The notes under the pieces are model-generated. The model ran no database searches. It worked only from the letters and a program-made list of their open reading frames with translations, and was not told the DNA's origin. Made by a program: the position numbers and the translations under genes. A stretch of DNA of 64,000 bases from Pseudoalteromonas phenolica. GTDB taxonomy: Bacteria > Pseudomonadota > Gammaproteobacteria > Enterobacterales > Alteromonadaceae. The DNA is taken from contig NZ_PNEC01000014.1 of NCBI RefSeq assembly GCF_005886345.1, positions 62,001-126,000 on the forward strand, given 5' to 3'. Positions 1 through 10,644 of the stretch are shown here, piece after piece (positions within the stretch are counted from its first letter, which is position 1; every line of letters begins with the position of its first letter).

Positions 1-343
1 CAGCGGCTAGAAAACTTATACCTACCGCCGTCATTTGATTCGCATTACCCGTAAAAGCACTTATATGCGACTTTATAGAGTCTGTTGATGTTGGTACAAA
101 ATTCGTAAAGATAAAGTTTTCAATCGCAACTCGAGTATCTTCAAAACCAGGAAAAGCAGAGAAAATTGCCACACCAACAGCGATTAAGGGGACCAAAGAG
201 AGCAATGTTACATAGGCCAAATACCCTGCGTTAATGGTGATTTGATCTTCTTGGCAACGCTTAAAATAATGCTGCCACCAACTTGGTTGACGTGATAACC
301 ACGATTTCGCTTTCGACTGTAATTGCTGATATTGCAGATGCAT
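1..343 (-). CDS. YihY/BrkB family inner membrane protein (3' part cut off by window edge)
   Basis: The N-terminal 114 residues of a membrane protein, running off the left edge. The translated start (MHLQYQQLQSKAKSWL) is followed by a QITINAGYLAYVTLLSLVPL segment and a first hydrophobic helix, which is the N-terminal pattern of the YihY/virulence factor BrkB family, once wrongly called RNase BN. The family is a polytopic inner membrane protein of uncertain biochemical role. The ATG at 343 is the only Met start, because an in-frame TAA lies directly upstream. It is divergent from the DUF2959 gene. Family assignment is from memory of the motif; function is not inferred. Confidence 0.75.
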   Translation of the reverse strand, partial: MHLQYQQLQSKAKSWLSRQPSWWQHYFKRCQEDQITINAGYLAYVTLLSLVPLIAVGVAIFSAFPGFEDTRVAIENFIFTNFVPTSTDSIKSHISAFTGNANQMTAVGISFLAA

Positions 344-429
344 AAAATTAAAATAAACAAGAAACGCTTTGCACATCATAGCAATCCACCCCATAATTTA
401 CATCAAGATAGTTAATAAATAGGTTGATT

Positions 430-1071
430 ATGAAACATTTAGCTTTAGCAGCTGCGTTATGTTTAGGGCTCACTGCATGCCAAACTGTGTACTATTCCGC
501 AATGGAAAAAGTAGGCGTACACAAACGTGAAATCTTAGTAGACAGAGTTGAAGCAACCAAAGAGTCACAGCAAACCTCTCAGCAAGAGTTTCAGACAGCC
601 CTAGAAAGACTAACCACACTCGTTAACTTTGATGGCGGTGAACTACAAACAGCTTATGAGCAGCTTAATGACGACTATGAAACGAGCTTGTCTGCTGCTA
701 ATGATGTTTCAAGCAATATAGATAAAGTAGAGGACGTAGCTGAAGCTCTATTTGATGAATGGCAAGATGAACTCACTCAATATTCAAATGCAAACTTAAA
801 ACGTGAGAGTGAAAAAAAATTAAAACAAACACAAAGACAATTCTCAAAGCTACTTAAATCAATGCGTCGTAGTGAAGCTAAAATGCAGCCTGTTTTAGAT
901 TCGCTAAAAGACAACGTGCTGTACTTAAAACACAACTTAAATGCGCAAGCAGTTGCTGCCATTCGTGGTGAATTCGACGCACTAAAAGTAGATATTCAAA
1001 ACTTAATTAATGACATGAACCGCTCTATTGCAGAATCAAATGCATTTATAGCCCAGATGAGCACCAACTAG
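430..1071 (+). CDS. DUF2959 family lipoprotein
   Basis: Encodes about 213 residues. The N-terminus (MKHLALAAALCLGLTAC) is a lipoprotein signal with an LTAC lipobox, so the mature protein should be lipid-anchored at Cys17. The rest is highly charged, predicted helical and probably coiled-coil, with YYSAMEKVGVHKREILVDRV right after the lipobox, a hallmark of DUF2959 proteins. I prefer the ATG at 430 over the in-frame TTG at 424 because AGG at 421-423 then sits six bases upstream. Role unknown; it sits alone between divergent and convergent neighbours. Confidence 0.8.
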   Translation: MKHLALAAALCLGLTACQTVYYSAMEKVGVHKREILVDRVEATKESQQTSQQEFQTALERLTTLVNFDGGELQTAYEQLNDDYETSLSAANDVSSNIDKVEDVAEALFDEWQDELTQYSNANLKRESEKKLKQTQRQFSKLLKSMRRSEAKMQPVLDSLKDNVLYLKHNLNAQAVAAIRGEFDALKVDIQNLINDMNRSIAESNAFIAQMSTN

Positions 1072-1098
1072 ACATTGCAGAGCAATTTACTACTCATC

Positions 1099-1671
1099 TT
1101 AAAAAGCCACTTGATACCAATTAAAGCCTGTAGTGCCACTGGCAAATAAGTGTTGGTTATTTAAGAAGGTTTCATCTTTTGCATAGTGAGCTATATTTTG
1201 TAATTCGGACCACTGCACCAAAATTATAAAATCTGGCTCATTACCCTTTGCCTTATCGACTTTTAACTTAAAAACGACATTAGCACCTAACTGCTCTCGC
1301 AATGTATCTGTAGCATTTAAATAAGCTTCATAATCGTCATTATCAGCAAGCCAAACTTGCGCCAATGTATAATGCTGATCTTGATCGGGTGTAAACACAA
1401 GCCCCTTACTTGTCGTTGCTTTTAAGAAAATCTTATCCATACCATCAGAAGTATTAACGTTATTATAAAACTGTACTCTGTCTTTGTTATCACCAAATAA
1501 GGTTTTTATCACCTTAGCATCTAGAATCGGTTTTCTTAACACATTACTAATTGGGTTCTTTTGTGTCTCATTAAACTGCATATAGATTGACTGCCCTTTA
1601 GCAATCTCTAATGCATAGGCATTAAAACTCAGAGTCCAAATGATACAAATTAATATTGCTTGTAATTTCAT
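1099..1671 (-). CDS. Exported protein of unknown function
   Basis: A 190-residue protein starting MKLQAILICIIWTLSFNAYA, a Sec signal peptide likely cleaved after AYA. The reading frame stays open further upstream, but the ATG at 1671 is preceded by GGGAG at good spacing and places the signal peptide at the N-terminus, so the upstream extension is rejected. The mature part has no motif I recognise; it contains a FNWYQ tail and no cysteines after the signal region. Presumably periplasmic. It converges on the DUF2959 gene. I do not recognise the family. Confidence 0.6.
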   Translation of the reverse strand: MKLQAILICIIWTLSFNAYALEIAKGQSIYMQFNETQKNPISNVLRKPILDAKVIKTLFGDNKDRVQFYNNVNTSDGMDKIFLKATTSKGLVFTPDQDQHYTLAQVWLADNDDYEAYLNATDTLREQLGANVVFKLKVDKAKGNEPDFIILVQWSELQNIAHYAKDETFLNNQHLFASGTTGFNWYQVAF

Positions 1672-2007
1672 AAATATCTCCCTCTTTAAACATCTAATAT
1701 GCTCAAAAGCACTTATGCCGAGATTTCTAATATTGATTAAAATCGAGCTAAGCTGTTTTTGATTGAGTACAAAATATATCCAGAATAAGTGACTGTAAGA
1801 AGACAATTATGATGATAAATTTTCACGTAATATGCATTTCAGAATACAAGTGTGGAATGAGAGAAATCTGTTGTTAAAGCTTAGGGTTTAGGGTTTAGGC
1901 TAAATAAAATTATAAAGCTGAAAAATACGATTGAGTCCTCTATAGACACAAAAGCCCCGGCTGATGCCGGGGCTTTTAAGCAATTATAAACTTAGTTTAA
2001 AACTAAA
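1672..2007. other. Intergenic stretch of 336 bases
   Basis: AT-rich spacer between the unknown exported protein and the end of the S10 operon. It holds the S10 operon terminator at 1951-1976 and a short telomere-like direct repeat at 1881-1899. No convincing gene or RNA is seen in the rest. Confidence 0.5.
1951..1976 (-). terminator. Rho-independent terminator of the S10 operon
   Basis: AAAGCCCCGGC and GCCGGGGCTTT form an 11-bp stem around a TGAT loop, flanked by A on the plus strand, so the minus-strand transcript ends in a U tract. It lies about 30 bases after the rpsQ stop. Confidence 0.9.
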
Positions 2008-2265
2008 TTAAGCTTGCTTAGGACTAGAAACAACGTCAACTAAAGTCCAAGATTTATTCTTAGAGATAGGCGCGCATTCACGAATAGTAACTACGTCACC
2101 TGCTTTAGCAGTGTTGCTCTCATCGTGCGCTTGCAACTTAGTTGTGCGCTTGATGAATTTACCGTAGATCGGGTGCTTAACCTGACGCTCGATAGCAACA
2201 ACAATTGATTTGTCCATTTTATCGCTTACTACACGACCTTGAAGAGTACGGATCTTATCGCTCAT
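2008..2265 (-). CDS. rpsQ: 30S ribosomal protein S17
   Basis: 85-residue primary 16S rRNA-binding protein with an OB fold. It begins [20 protein letters not shown] and carries the family stretch [11 protein letters not shown]. Last gene of the S10 operon. The ATG shares its A with the rpmC stop (TAATG), so translation is probably coupled. Length is normal for the family. Confidence 0.97.
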   Translation of the reverse strand: MSDKIRTLQGRVVSDKMDKSIVVAIERQVKHPIYGKFIKRTTKLQAHDESNTAKAGDVVTIRECAPISKNKSWTLVDVVSSPKQA

Positions 2266-2456
2266 TATGCACCTGCCTTCTGGTTAATAACCGTTTTAAC
2301 ACGCGCAATATTGCGACGTACTTTTCTCAGTTCGTGAGTTTGAGCTAGCTGACCAGTGCTCGCTTGCATGCGCAGGTTAAACTGCTCACGAAGTAGCTCT
2401 AGAAGTTCAGCATTTAGCTCTTCTACGCTTTTGTCTTTTAATTCGCTAGCTTTCAT
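2265..2456 (-). CDS. rpmC: 50S ribosomal protein L29
   Basis: 63 residues, two-helix protein near the peptide exit tunnel. Typical sequence [12 protein letters not shown] and [15 protein letters not shown]. Its start overlaps the rplP stop and its stop overlaps the rpsQ start, each by one base, a tightly coupled arrangement as in E. coli. Confidence 0.97.
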   Translation of the reverse strand: MKASELKDKSVEELNAELLELLREQFNLRMQASTGQLAQTHELRKVRRNIARVKTVINQKAGA

Positions 2457-2869
2457 TACATTACCGTCCGAGTTACGAAAGTTGTCTTGAATGGTAGTTT
2501 ACGAGAAGCAAGGTTGAATGCTTCACGAGCAAGCTCTTCAGAAACACCTTCCATTTCGTAAAGCACTTTACCAGGCTGAATTTCAGCAACCCAGTATTCA
2601 ACAGAACCTTTACCTTTACCCATACGAACTTCAAGCGGCTTGTTTGTAATTGGCTTGTCTGGGAACACACGGATCCAGATTTTACCTTGACGCTTGATGT
2701 GACGAGTCATAGCACGACGAGCTGCTTCGATTTGACGAGCAGTCATACGACCACGACCTGTTGCTTTCAAGCCGAATGAACCGAAGCTAACTTTGTTACC
2801 GTTGTTCGCAAGACCACGGTTGCGGCCTTTATGAACCTTACGGAATTTTGTACGTTTTGGCTGTAACAT
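2456..2869 (-). CDS. rplP: 50S ribosomal protein L16
   Basis: 137 residues, begins [19 protein letters not shown] and contains the invariant [19 protein letters not shown] and [12 protein letters not shown] segments. L16 helps position tRNA in the A site and peptidyl transferase region. Thirteen bases downstream of rpsC and overlapping rpmC. Length equals the usual 136-137. Confidence 0.97.
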   Translation of the reverse strand: MLQPKRTKFRKVHKGRNRGLANNGNKVSFGSFGLKATGRGRMTARQIEAARRAMTRHIKRQGKIWIRVFPDKPITNKPLEVRMGKGKGSVEYWVAEIQPGKVLYEMEGVSEELAREAFNLASRKLPFKTTFVTRTVM

Positions 2870-2882
2870 TAATCGCTACCTC

Positions 2883-3584
2883 TTACTTAGCACTTTTTTT
2901 GGCTTTCTTCGGAGCACGTTTAGCTGGCTTCTCTTGCTCTTGTTTCAGTGGAAGACCACCGATAACTTCGCCTTTGAAGATCCAAACTTTAACACCGATG
3001 ATACCGTAAGTGGTTAAAGCTTCAGAAGTTGCGTAATCGATATCAGCACGAAGTGTATGTAGAGGTACACGACCTTCACGATACCACTCAGAACGTGCGA
3101 TTTCAGCACCGCCTAGACGACCGCTAACTTCAACTTTGATACCCTTAGCACCTAGACGCATTGCGTTCTGTACTGCGCGCTTCATAGCACGACGGAACAT
3201 AACACGACGCTCTAACTGAGAAGAGATACCGTCAGCAACTAACTGTGCATCTAGCTCTGGCTTACGTACTTCTGCGATGTTGATTTGTGCAGGTACACCA
3301 GCAAGCTTAGTTACAGCTTGGCGAAGCTTTTCAACGTCTTCACCTTTTTTACCGATAACAACACCAGGACGAGCTGTGTGAATTGTTACACGGATTGATT
3401 TAGCTGGACGCTCGATAACGATTTTAGACACAGAAGCAGACTTCAATTCCTTAGTAAGGTATTGACGTACTTTGTGATCGCCAAAAAGCTGTTCAGAGAA
3501 ATCTTTAGTATTCGCGTACCAAGTAGATACCCAAGGCTTTGAGATACCTAGGCGAATACCAGTAGGATGAACTTTTTGTCCCAT
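2883..3584 (-). CDS. rpsC: 30S ribosomal protein S3
   Basis: 233 residues. The N-terminal KH domain carries the GKKG loop at about residues 78-81; the C-terminal domain follows and ends in a lysine-rich tail. S3 lines the mRNA entry site with S4 and S5 and contributes to helicase activity. It starts [13 protein letters not shown], as in other gammaproteobacteria. Member of the S10 operon between rplV and rplP. Confidence 0.97.
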   Translation of the reverse strand: MGQKVHPTGIRLGISKPWVSTWYANTKDFSEQLFGDHKVRQYLTKELKSASVSKIVIERPAKSIRVTIHTARPGVVIGKKGEDVEKLRQAVTKLAGVPAQINIAEVRKPELDAQLVADGISSQLERRVMFRRAMKRAVQNAMRLGAKGIKVEVSGRLGGAEIARSEWYREGRVPLHTLRADIDYATSEALTTYGIIGVKVWIFKGEVIGGLPLKQEQEKPAKRAPKKAKKSAK

Positions 3585-3596
3585 TACTTATATCTC

Positions 3597-3929
3597 CTAG
3601 CTATCCGAAACCACAACAGTGATGTGGCTTGTACGCTTAAGGATGCGGTCTGCGCGTCCTTTAGCACGTGGCATAATACGCTTCATTGTAGGACCATCGT
3701 CCACAAAGATCGTAGCTACACGTAGCTCATCAATGTCAGCACCTTCGTTGTGCTCCGCGTTAGCGATAGCAGACTCTAGTACTTTCTTAACCAATACAGC
3801 CGCTTTCTTAGGGCTATATGCCAGGATTTCTAGTGCGCGATCAACCGGTAGTCCGCGGATCTGATCAGCAACTAGACGTGCTTTTTGCGCCGAACCAGAG
3901 GCGAATTTGTGTTTAGCTAATGCTTCCAT
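3597..3929 (-). CDS. rplV: 50S ribosomal protein L22
   Basis: 110 residues starting [20 protein letters not shown]. Two adjacent ATGs exist; the second (3929) gives the usual 110-residue length and better spacing from the GGAGGG ribosome binding site. The extended beta-hairpin region ([18 protein letters not shown]) that lines the exit tunnel and is a macrolide-resistance hotspot is intact. S10 operon. Confidence 0.95.
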   Translation of the reverse strand: MEALAKHKFASGSAQKARLVADQIRGLPVDRALEILAYSPKKAAVLVKKVLESAIANAEHNEGADIDELRVATIFVDDGPTMKRIMPRAKGRADRILKRTSHITVVVSDS

Positions 3930-3941
3930 CATACCCTCCGA

Positions 3942-4229
<288 letters not shown>

Positions 4230-4236
4230 TCAACTA

Positions 4237-5061
4237 TTACTTAGTACGACGACGTACGATTAATTTATCAGTACGCTTGTTTTTACGTGTCTTCTTACCT
4301 TTAGTAGGTACACCCCATGGAGATACAGGATGACGACCACCAGAAGTACGACCTTCACCACCACCGTGCGGGTGGTCTACTGGGTTCATGGCAACACCAC
4401 GAACTGTAGGACGGATACCACGCCAACGATTTGCACCAGCTTTACCTAGTGAACGTAGCATGTGTTCTGCGTTACCTACTTCACCTAAAGTTGCGCGACA
4501 ATCAGCTTCAACTTTACGCATCTCGCCTGAACGTAGACGAAGTGTTACGTACTGACCTTCACGAGCAAGGATCTGAACGTATGCACCCGCTGAACGAGCG
4601 ATTTGAGCACCTTTACCAGGCTTAAGCTCAACGTTGTGAACAGTAGAACCTACAGGCATGTTGCGCATTGGTAATGTGTTACCAGCCTTGATTGGTGCAT
4701 CAACACCAGACTGAACAGTATCACCAGCTTTTAGGCCTTTAGGTGCGATGATGTAACGACGCTCACCGTCTGCATATAATACAAGAGCGATGTTTGCGCT
4801 ACGGTTTGGATCATATTCTAAACGCTCAACTTTAGCCGGAATACCGTCTTTAGTACGTTTAAAATCGATTACACGGTAGTGTTGCTTATGACCACCACCG
4901 ATGTGACGAACCGTGATACGACCGTTGTTGTTACGACCACCTGACTTAGAGTTTTTCTCTAGTAGCGGAGCGTATGGCTTACCCTTATGTAGATCTGGGT
5001 TAACCACTTTAACGACGTGACGACGACCCGCAGAAGTTGGTTTACACTTTTGAAGTGCCAT
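4237..5061 (-). CDS. rplB: 50S ribosomal protein L2
   Basis: 274 residues. Two RNA-binding domains (OB fold, then SH3-like) and the highly conserved [14 protein letters not shown] segment near the C-terminus, whose histidine corresponds to E. coli His229 close to the peptidyl transferase centre. One of the last-assembled, most conserved 50S proteins. S10 operon. Confidence 0.97.
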   Translation of the reverse strand: MALQKCKPTSAGRRHVVKVVNPDLHKGKPYAPLLEKNSKSGGRNNNGRITVRHIGGGHKQHYRVIDFKRTKDGIPAKVERLEYDPNRSANIALVLYADGERRYIIAPKGLKAGDTVQSGVDAPIKAGNTLPMRNMPVGSTVHNVELKPGKGAQIARSAGAYVQILAREGQYVTLRLRSGEMRKVEADCRATLGEVGNAEHMLRSLGKAGANRWRGIRPTVRGVAMNPVDHPHGGGEGRTSGGRHPVSPWGVPTKGKKTRKNKRTDKLIVRRRTK

Positions 5062-5078
5062 AATTCTAACTCCCCTTA

Positions 5079-5381
5079 TTACTCGGCGCCGCCGACAAAG
5101 TCTAGCTCGCTACCTTCTTTAAGAGTAACGTAGGCTTTCTTCCAGTCTGAACGACGACCGAAACGCATGCCAGTACGCTTTGTTTTACCCTTAACGTTAA
5201 GTGTGCGAACACCAGTTACTTCTACTTCAAAAAGCTTCTCAACAGCTGCTTTAACTTCAGCTTTAGTTGCGTCTGTTGCTACTTTGAAAACGATTGTGTT
5301 GTTTTCTTCAGCAGCAATAGTGCTCTTTTCAGAGATGTGTGGAGCAAGGATTACTTTTAAAAGACGTTCTTCACGGATCAT
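5079..5381 (-). CDS. rplW: 50S ribosomal protein L23
   Basis: 100 residues with [15 protein letters not shown] at the N-terminus. L23 forms the docking site for trigger factor and SRP at the tunnel exit. Its start overlaps the end of rplD by four bases (ATGA), indicating coupled translation. S10 operon, usual length. Confidence 0.97.
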   Translation of the reverse strand: MIREERLLKVILAPHISEKSTIAAEENNTIVFKVATDATKAEVKAAVEKLFEVEVTGVRTLNVKGKTKRTGMRFGRRSDWKKAYVTLKEGSELDFVGGAE

Positions 5382-5980
5382 GCTAGCGCCTCCTCAAGTT
5401 GCTTAACAGCACCTGCAGTAATTAATACCTTATCGAAAGCGATTAGGCTTACTGGGTCAATGCCAGCTACGTCACGTGTATCAACCTTGTATAGGTTACG
5501 TGCAGAAAGGAATAGATTCTCATCTACTTCTTCAGTCACGATTAACACGTCTTTAAGCTCAAGCTCTTTAAGCTTACCAACAAGCTCTTTAGTCTTAGGT
5601 GCTTCTAAACCGAAGTTTTCAACAACTACTAAACGCTCTTGGCGTACAAGCTCAGATAAGATGCTTTTGATCGCACCGCGATACATCTTACGGTTAACTT
5701 TTTGGCTGTGATCTTGCGGCTTAGCTGCAAAGCTCACACCACCGCTGCGCCAGATTGGGCTGCGGATTGTACCAGCACGTGCACGGCCAGTACCTTTTTG
5801 GCTGAATGGTTTCTTACCACCACCACGCACTTCAGAACGCGTCTTCTGAGCACGAGTACCTTGACGAGCACCTGCTGCGTATGCAACAACTACTTGGTGT
5901 ACTAATGCTTCGTTAAACTCACGTCCAAAAGTAGCTTCGGAAACTTCAAGCGCGCCAGCGCCTTTAATTGCTAATTCCAT
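5378..5980 (-). CDS. rplD: 50S ribosomal protein L4 (also operon repressor)
   Basis: 200 residues beginning [15 protein letters not shown], with the conserved [19 protein letters not shown] and [17 protein letters not shown] tunnel loop. In E. coli L4 also represses its own operon at transcription and translation by acting on the S10 leader, and a leader of that type is present here at about 7018-7155. The ATG at 5980 is chosen over a GTG three bases earlier because GGAG then lies eight bases upstream. Confidence 0.96.
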   Translation of the reverse strand: MELAIKGAGALEVSEATFGREFNEALVHQVVVAYAAGARQGTRAQKTRSEVRGGGKKPFSQKGTGRARAGTIRSPIWRSGGVSFAAKPQDHSQKVNRKMYRGAIKSILSELVRQERLVVVENFGLEAPKTKELVGKLKELELKDVLIVTEEVDENLFLSARNLYKVDTRDVAGIDPVSLIAFDKVLITAGAVKQLEEALA

Positions 5981-5997
5981 CACTAAATCTCCAGGAC

Positions 5998-6633
5998 TTA
6001 TGCTTTAACAGCTGGTTTAACGATAACGTCACCGCCGATAGCGCCAGGTACTGCACCTTTAACTAAAAGCAGGTTACGCTCTGCGTCAACACGAACTAGT
6101 TCAAGATTCTGAGTCGTTGAACGCTCAGCACCCATGTGACCGGCCATTTTCTTACCTTTAAACACCTTACCAGGTGATTGGTTTTGACCGATTGAACCAG
6201 GAGCACGGTGAGAGATAGAGTTACCGTGTGTAGCGTCTTGCATGCTGAAATTCCAGCGCTTAACACCACCTTGGAAACCTTTACCTTTTGAAGTGCCAGT
6301 AACGTCAACTTTGTTCACGTCATTGAAAAGCTCAACTGTTAGTTCAGCACCAACTTCAAATTCACCTTCTCCGCCGTTAAGACGGAATTCCCACAGGCCA
6401 CGACCCGCTTCAACACCAGCTTTAGCGAAGTGACCCGCTTCTGGTTTGTTTACACGGCTTGCTTTTTTCTCGCCTGCAGTAACTTGAAGCGCGTTATAAC
6501 CGTCTGTAGCGTCAGATTTGATCTGCGTTACACGGTTAGGCGTCGCTTCGATAACTGTCACAGGGATAGATACACCATCTTCAGTGAAGATACGTGTCAT
6601 ACCCACTTTACGACCGACTAGACCTAATGCCAT
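5998..6633 (-). CDS. rplC: 50S ribosomal protein L3
   Basis: 211 residues. Starts [20 protein letters not shown] and contains the long central extension with [20 protein letters not shown], which reaches the peptidyl transferase centre and includes the glutamine methylated by PrmB in E. coli. L3 initiates 50S assembly with L24. Second gene of the S10 operon. Confidence 0.97.
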   Translation of the reverse strand: MALGLVGRKVGMTRIFTEDGVSIPVTVIEATPNRVTQIKSDATDGYNALQVTAGEKKASRVNKPEAGHFAKAGVEAGRGLWEFRLNGGEGEFEVGAELTVELFNDVNKVDVTGTSKGKGFQGGVKRWNFSMQDATHGNSISHRAPGSIGQNQSPGKVFKGKKMAGHMGAERSTTQNLELVRVDAERNLLLVKGAVPGAIGGDVIVKPAVKA

Positions 6634-6660
6634 TTTCCTAAAACCTCTCTAATCTTCCGA

Positions 6661-6981
<321 letters not shown>

Positions 6982-7017
6982 TCAAATAAAAAGAGCATTT
7001 AAAAAGAGCATAAAAAA

Positions 7018-7055
7018 ACATCCGAAACCGTCTTAAACTTTAAGAGGTCGGGTGT
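7018..7055 (-). promoter_or_regulatory. S10 leader attenuator hairpin (HE-like)
   Basis: On the minus strand ACACCCGA pairs with TCGGATGT (one mismatch), then ACC with GGT, then TCTTAA with TTAAGA around an AGT loop, followed directly by a run of seven U. Position just before rpsJ, stem plus U tract, match the L4-controlled attenuator of the E. coli S10 leader. L4 control is inferred from that parallel. Confidence 0.75.
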
Positions 7056-7073
7056 TCTTCTATTTCTACCATT

Positions 7074-7092
7074 GAACTCCAAATCGGAGTTC
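7074..7092 (-). promoter_or_regulatory. S10 leader hairpin (HD-like)
   Basis: GAACTCC and GGAGTTC form a perfect 7-bp stem with a 5-base loop just upstream of the attenuator. In E. coli the hairpin preceding the attenuator (HD) is needed for L4 action. Two more dyads lie upstream (7102-7119 and 7126-7154), so nearly the whole leader can fold. Confidence 0.6.
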
Positions 7093-7161
7093 CTGTTTAA
7101 CGACTTGAAATCCAAGTCCTATAGCTGACTTTCTAACTCATAGCGAGCAGAAAGTTTGCGT

Positions 7162-7189
7162 ATTATATAGAGACTGGCGATAAATGCAA
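7162..7189 (-). promoter_or_regulatory. Sigma-70 promoter of the S10 operon
   Basis: Read on the minus strand: -35 TTGCAT (7189-7184), 16-base spacer, -10 TATAAT (7167-7162). The start should fall near 7155, giving a leader of about 180 bases before rpsJ. Confidence 0.8.
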
Positions 7190-7354
7190 CAGTTTATCTT
7201 AATAAATCTCTTATCCCGCGCTACAGCGAATTAGTCGAGTTCTATTTGAAAACATCTACACTTAATAGAAGCTTCTGAGATTGATGCTTTTTTGTAAATG
7301 GTCAGTCCAGTATTTCCTTGGTATTCTATAGCAAATTTTTTAGCTGGTTATGAT

Positions 7355-9781
7355 ATGAATATTTTGACTCGCAGCACGAACGTAATCGCGGCTGCCGTAA
7401 ACCGTATTTTAGTTAGGACAAAACTGCTACCGGACTCTCCTGTCGAGCAGTTTGAACTCGATCCATCTGTGCCTACGTTTTACGTTACACGTCTAAATTC
7501 AAAAGCAGATTTGGCTGCATTAGCAGCAGTATGTAAGCAGCTTGGCTTGCCAGACCCAAGAGAGCAACAATCACTCTCGGGAAAACAGATTGACCGTTTT
7601 ATCCCGCTTGCTAACCCAACCCCGCTGTTTGGTGATAGAGCAAAACCCAGTGACGCACTTGAATTAGGCAAACAAATCTTCGATGCATTTAGTTTCTCTC
7701 CTGAGCAACACGCACAGGTTGTGCCTGTTACTATTCTCTGGGGCCGAAATCCAGGCAAAGAAAAACCAGGTCTCGGCACGCTATTCTCTCATTCAATGAC
7801 TCCGAGCTGGTTAAGAAAATTTTTTGTTTTGTTGTTCTCTGGTAGAGATAACCTCGTTCGCTTTAGCCACCCCATTGAACTCAATCAGTTGATGACGGAT
7901 AAAGCGGATGTTGACGAACTGCCGCACAAGTTACTTCGCGTGGCACGGGTGCACTTCAAACGTCAAAAATTGGCTGCAACTGGCCCCAAGTTACCTTCGA
8001 GAGAAGCACTGTTCTCAGGCTTACTTGCATCGCCAGGCATTAAGAATGCGATTGCAGACGAAGCTAAAGCGAAAGGGTTAAGTCATGAAGAAGCTAAGTT
8101 AAAAGCGAAAGAATTACTTGAGGAGATCGCAGCCAACTACTCTGATGCCATGATCAGAGTAGGAGACCGTATTTTAACTTGGTTGTGGAACAAACTTTAT
8201 AATGGCATCGAAGTAAAATACGCAGAGCGTGTTCATGAGCTAACCAATAAAGGCCACGAAATTATTTATGTGCCTTGCCACCGCAGCCACATGGACTATC
8301 TGTTACTCACTTATGTTATCTATCACCAAGGGCTGGTACCTCCACATATCGCTGCAGGTGTAAATTTAAACTTCTTCCCTGCAGGAGGGATCTTCCGTCG
8401 CTCTGGTGCTTTCTTTATTCGCCGCTCATTTGCTGGAAATAAACTTTACTCAGCCATTTTCAAAGAGTACTTAAGCCAACTCTTTATGAAAGGTTATTCA
8501 GTTAAGTTTTATACTGAAGGTGGCCGCAGTAGAACTGGTCGTCTATTACCACCTAAAACAGGTATGTTAGCGATGACTATGCAAGCTATGCTGCGTGGTA
8601 TTGAGCGACCAATCTCTATTGTGCCTGTTTATATCGGCTATGAGCATGTAATGGAGATTAATACCTATCTGAAAGAGCTTGCGGGTAATGACAAAAAGAA
8701 CGAATCTATTTTTGCAGTATTTAAAGCGATAAAAAACCTCAAAAACTACGGTCGCGGTTATCTGAACTTCGGTGAACCAATCCCACTTCAACAATACCTA
8801 AATGAGCACCAACCTGATTGGCGTGCACATATTGGTGATGATAGTGCGAAGCCGCAATGGCTTAATACCCAAGTTGCTAATGTTGCACAAGACATCATGA
8901 TCAATATAAACAGCGCCGCAGCACTAAATGCTGTTAACTTACTCGCCACAATTTTACTGAGTCGCAATCAATTTGCTTTAAGCAAACCAAAGCTACTAAA
9001 GCAGCTGGACTTTTATTTAGCACTTCAGCAGCAAGCAAAATATAACGATCAAGTGACGCTTCCTTCAGATGATGCACAATCATTACTTGAACATGCATTA
9101 AAGTTGAATAAGTTTGATGTGTTAACTGATGAGATGGGCGAAATTATCTCTATTAAGGAGAAAGAGCGCACACTATTTAATTACTATAGAAATAACATCA
9201 TTCACCTTTTTGCTGTCCCGAGCATACTGGCACAGCTAATTTATCAAAAAACAGAAGTCTCTATTGAGACTGCAAATAAGACTGTGAATGCATTATATCC
9301 GTTGTTTGCGAAAGAATGGTTTTTAACAACACTGTCTGAGGACTATCTCCCGAATATCTTAAACAGCTTTGAACAACAGAAGCTGATCAGTATAGATAAT
9401 TGTATCATCAAGCTCACTGCCAACAAGCAAGCGCAAGCTCAATTAGAAATGCTTGGTAACGTAATGCATCTAACCCTTGAACGTTACGCAATCACGACGA
9501 CGCAGATCATCAACTCAGATGCGATTAAGCGCCAGCAGCTTGAAGCAGATTGCGAAGTGTTAGCCAAACGCTTAGGTACTTTACATGGCATAAAAAGCCC
9601 AGAGTTCTTTGATAAGAAGGTGCTTACCAATCTGATATCTGGGTTAAAGGAGCAAAACTATATCAGTATTTGTGAGCAAAACACCATCCATGCCCAAGAG
9701 GCCATTGCAAATTTACAATCGCATCTTACTGAATTATTGCCAGCCAGTATTTGGCAATCTATTCATGAGCACAGTAGTTGA
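7355..9781 (+). CDS. plsB: Glycerol-3-phosphate 1-O-acyltransferase
   Basis: 808-residue inner membrane enzyme that acylates sn-glycerol 3-phosphate at position 1 to make lysophosphatidate, the first step of phospholipid synthesis. Catalytic block I HRSHMD (His at about residue 309; E. coli His306) and block III FYTEGGRSRTG are intact. An upstream ATG at 7298 would add 19 residues; the ATG at 7355 is preferred because it gives the E. coli-like length (807) and numbering, although its ribosome binding site is weak. It stands alone, opposite to the ribosomal operons on both sides, an unusual position. Confidence 0.95.
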   Translation: MNILTRSTNVIAAAVNRILVRTKLLPDSPVEQFELDPSVPTFYVTRLNSKADLAALAAVCKQLGLPDPREQQSLSGKQIDRFIPLANPTPLFGDRAKPSDALELGKQIFDAFSFSPEQHAQVVPVTILWGRNPGKEKPGLGTLFSHSMTPSWLRKFFVLLFSGRDNLVRFSHPIELNQLMTDKADVDELPHKLLRVARVHFKRQKLAATGPKLPSREALFSGLLASPGIKNAIADEAKAKGLSHEEAKLKAKELLEEIAANYSDAMIRVGDRILTWLWNKLYNGIEVKYAERVHELTNKGHEIIYVPCHRSHMDYLLLTYVIYHQGLVPPHIAAGVNLNFFPAGGIFRRSGAFFIRRSFAGNKLYSAIFKEYLSQLFMKGYSVKFYTEGGRSRTGRLLPPKTGMLAMTMQAMLRGIERPISIVPVYIGYEHVMEINTYLKELAGNDKKNESIFAVFKAIKNLKNYGRGYLNFGEPIPLQQYLNEHQPDWRAHIGDDSAKPQWLNTQVANVAQDIMININSAAALNAVNLLATILLSRNQFALSKPKLLKQLDFYLALQQQAKYNDQVTLPSDDAQSLLEHALKLNKFDVLTDEMGEIISIKEKERTLFNYYRNNIIHLFAVPSILAQLIYQKTEVSIETANKTVNALYPLFAKEWFLTTLSEDYLPNILNSFEQQKLISIDNCIIKLTANKQAQAQLEMLGNVMHLTLERYAITTTQIINSDAIKRQQLEADCEVLAKRLGTLHGIKSPEFFDKKVLTNLISGLKEQNYISICEQNTIHAQEAIANLQSHLTELLPASIWQSIHEHSS

Positions 9782-9793
9782 TACAAAGACTAT

Positions 9794-9820
9794 AAAAGCC
9801 GCATTAAAATGCGGCTTTTT
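9794..9820 (+). terminator. Terminator after plsB
   Basis: AAAAGCCGCAT and ATGCGGCTTTTT form an 11-bp stem with a TAAA loop and a T run on the plus strand, beginning 13 bases after the plsB stop. The A run on the other side could make it work in both directions. Confidence 0.9.
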
Positions 9821-10162
9821 ATTAACCATATTTAGATAGATATAAGTGCTATTTACTTCATTTTTCTAGTTTCTACCAATCTATCTTTGCAATCTAAAGT
9901 TATCTAAAACCAAAAACTGCTTATCATTAAGAGAATTTCTTAAAAGACATTAAGTACCCCCTTCCTGCCCTTTTAACTACTTAGGTAATTCAAGGCAAAA
10001 CCGTTCACCCGACTAGAAATATTTATGAGCAAAGTTTTCAGCGTGTGATTAACTTGGAGTCATACTTACAAATTCAGAGGGTTAAATGAAAAATATCACG
10101 GATATTTAAGTTATCACTTAAGAACTAGAAAGCGGGGCAAGAAAAGGGGTTGTTCTAAAAAC

Positions 10163-10191
10163 AAAAAGGCCGAGCAAAAGCTCGGCCTTTT
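10163..10191 (-). terminator. Terminator of the alpha operon
   Basis: AAAAAGGCCGAGC and GCTCGGCCTTTT around an AAAA loop. On the minus strand it follows rplQ with a U run; it may also block readthrough from plsB. Confidence 0.92.
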
Positions 10192-10207
10192 CATGTCTTA
10201 TAAAGAC

Positions 10208-10606
10208 TTACTCTGCAGACTGTGCGTCTTCTTGAGTTTCTTCCGCAACTGGGCGGTCTAGAAGCTCAATGTAAGCCATTGGTGCGTTGTCACCTGTACG
10301 GAAGCCACACTTAAGAATACGAGTGTAACCACCTGGACGATCCGCAAAACGAGGACCGATCTCAGAGAACAATTTACCAACTACTTCTTTATCACGCGTG
10401 CGAGCAAACGCTAAACGGCGGTTTGCTACGCTGTCAGTCTTAGCCAGTGTGATTAAAGGTTCAATTACACTGCGCAACTCTTTCGCTTTAGGCAAAGTAG
10501 TTTTGATGATTTCGTGCTTCACCAAAGAACCAGCCATGTTGCTGAACATCGCTTTGCGATGGCTGCTGTTACGGTTTAATTGACGACCACTCTTACGATG
10601 GCGCAT
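10208..10606 (-). CDS. rplQ: 50S ribosomal protein L17
   Basis: 132 residues, starts [20 protein letters not shown]. Carries [20 protein letters not shown] and the [10 protein letters not shown] motif. Last gene of the alpha operon, after rpoA. The tail after the core is acidic, as in related gammaproteobacteria. Confidence 0.97.
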   Translation of the reverse strand: MRHRKSGRQLNRNSSHRKAMFSNMAGSLVKHEIIKTTLPKAKELRSVIEPLITLAKTDSVANRRLAFARTRDKEVVGKLFSEIGPRFADRPGGYTRILKCGFRTGDNAPMAYIELLDRPVAEETQEDAQSAE

Positions 10607-10644
10607 GACCCTATCCTTCTAACTAAACTAATATAGTAATCTGA

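Larger units (their letters stand above)
9782..10207. other. Convergent intergenic region, plsB / rplQ
   Basis: About 425 bases between two convergent genes. It contains the plsB terminator (9794-9820) and the alpha operon terminator (10163-10191). The roughly 340 bases between them show no open frame longer than a few codons, no repeats and no recognisable RNA. Confidence 0.6.

Noticed and set aside
1881-1899. Telomere-like TTAGGG repeats
   Set aside because: Only about three short units in an AT-rich spacer; chance explains it and bacteria of this type have circular chromosomes.
2473-2670. Antisense and alternate-frame open frames across the ribosomal operons, for example here within rplP
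   Set aside because: Shadows of strongly biased ribosomal codons; no start signals and no recognisable product.
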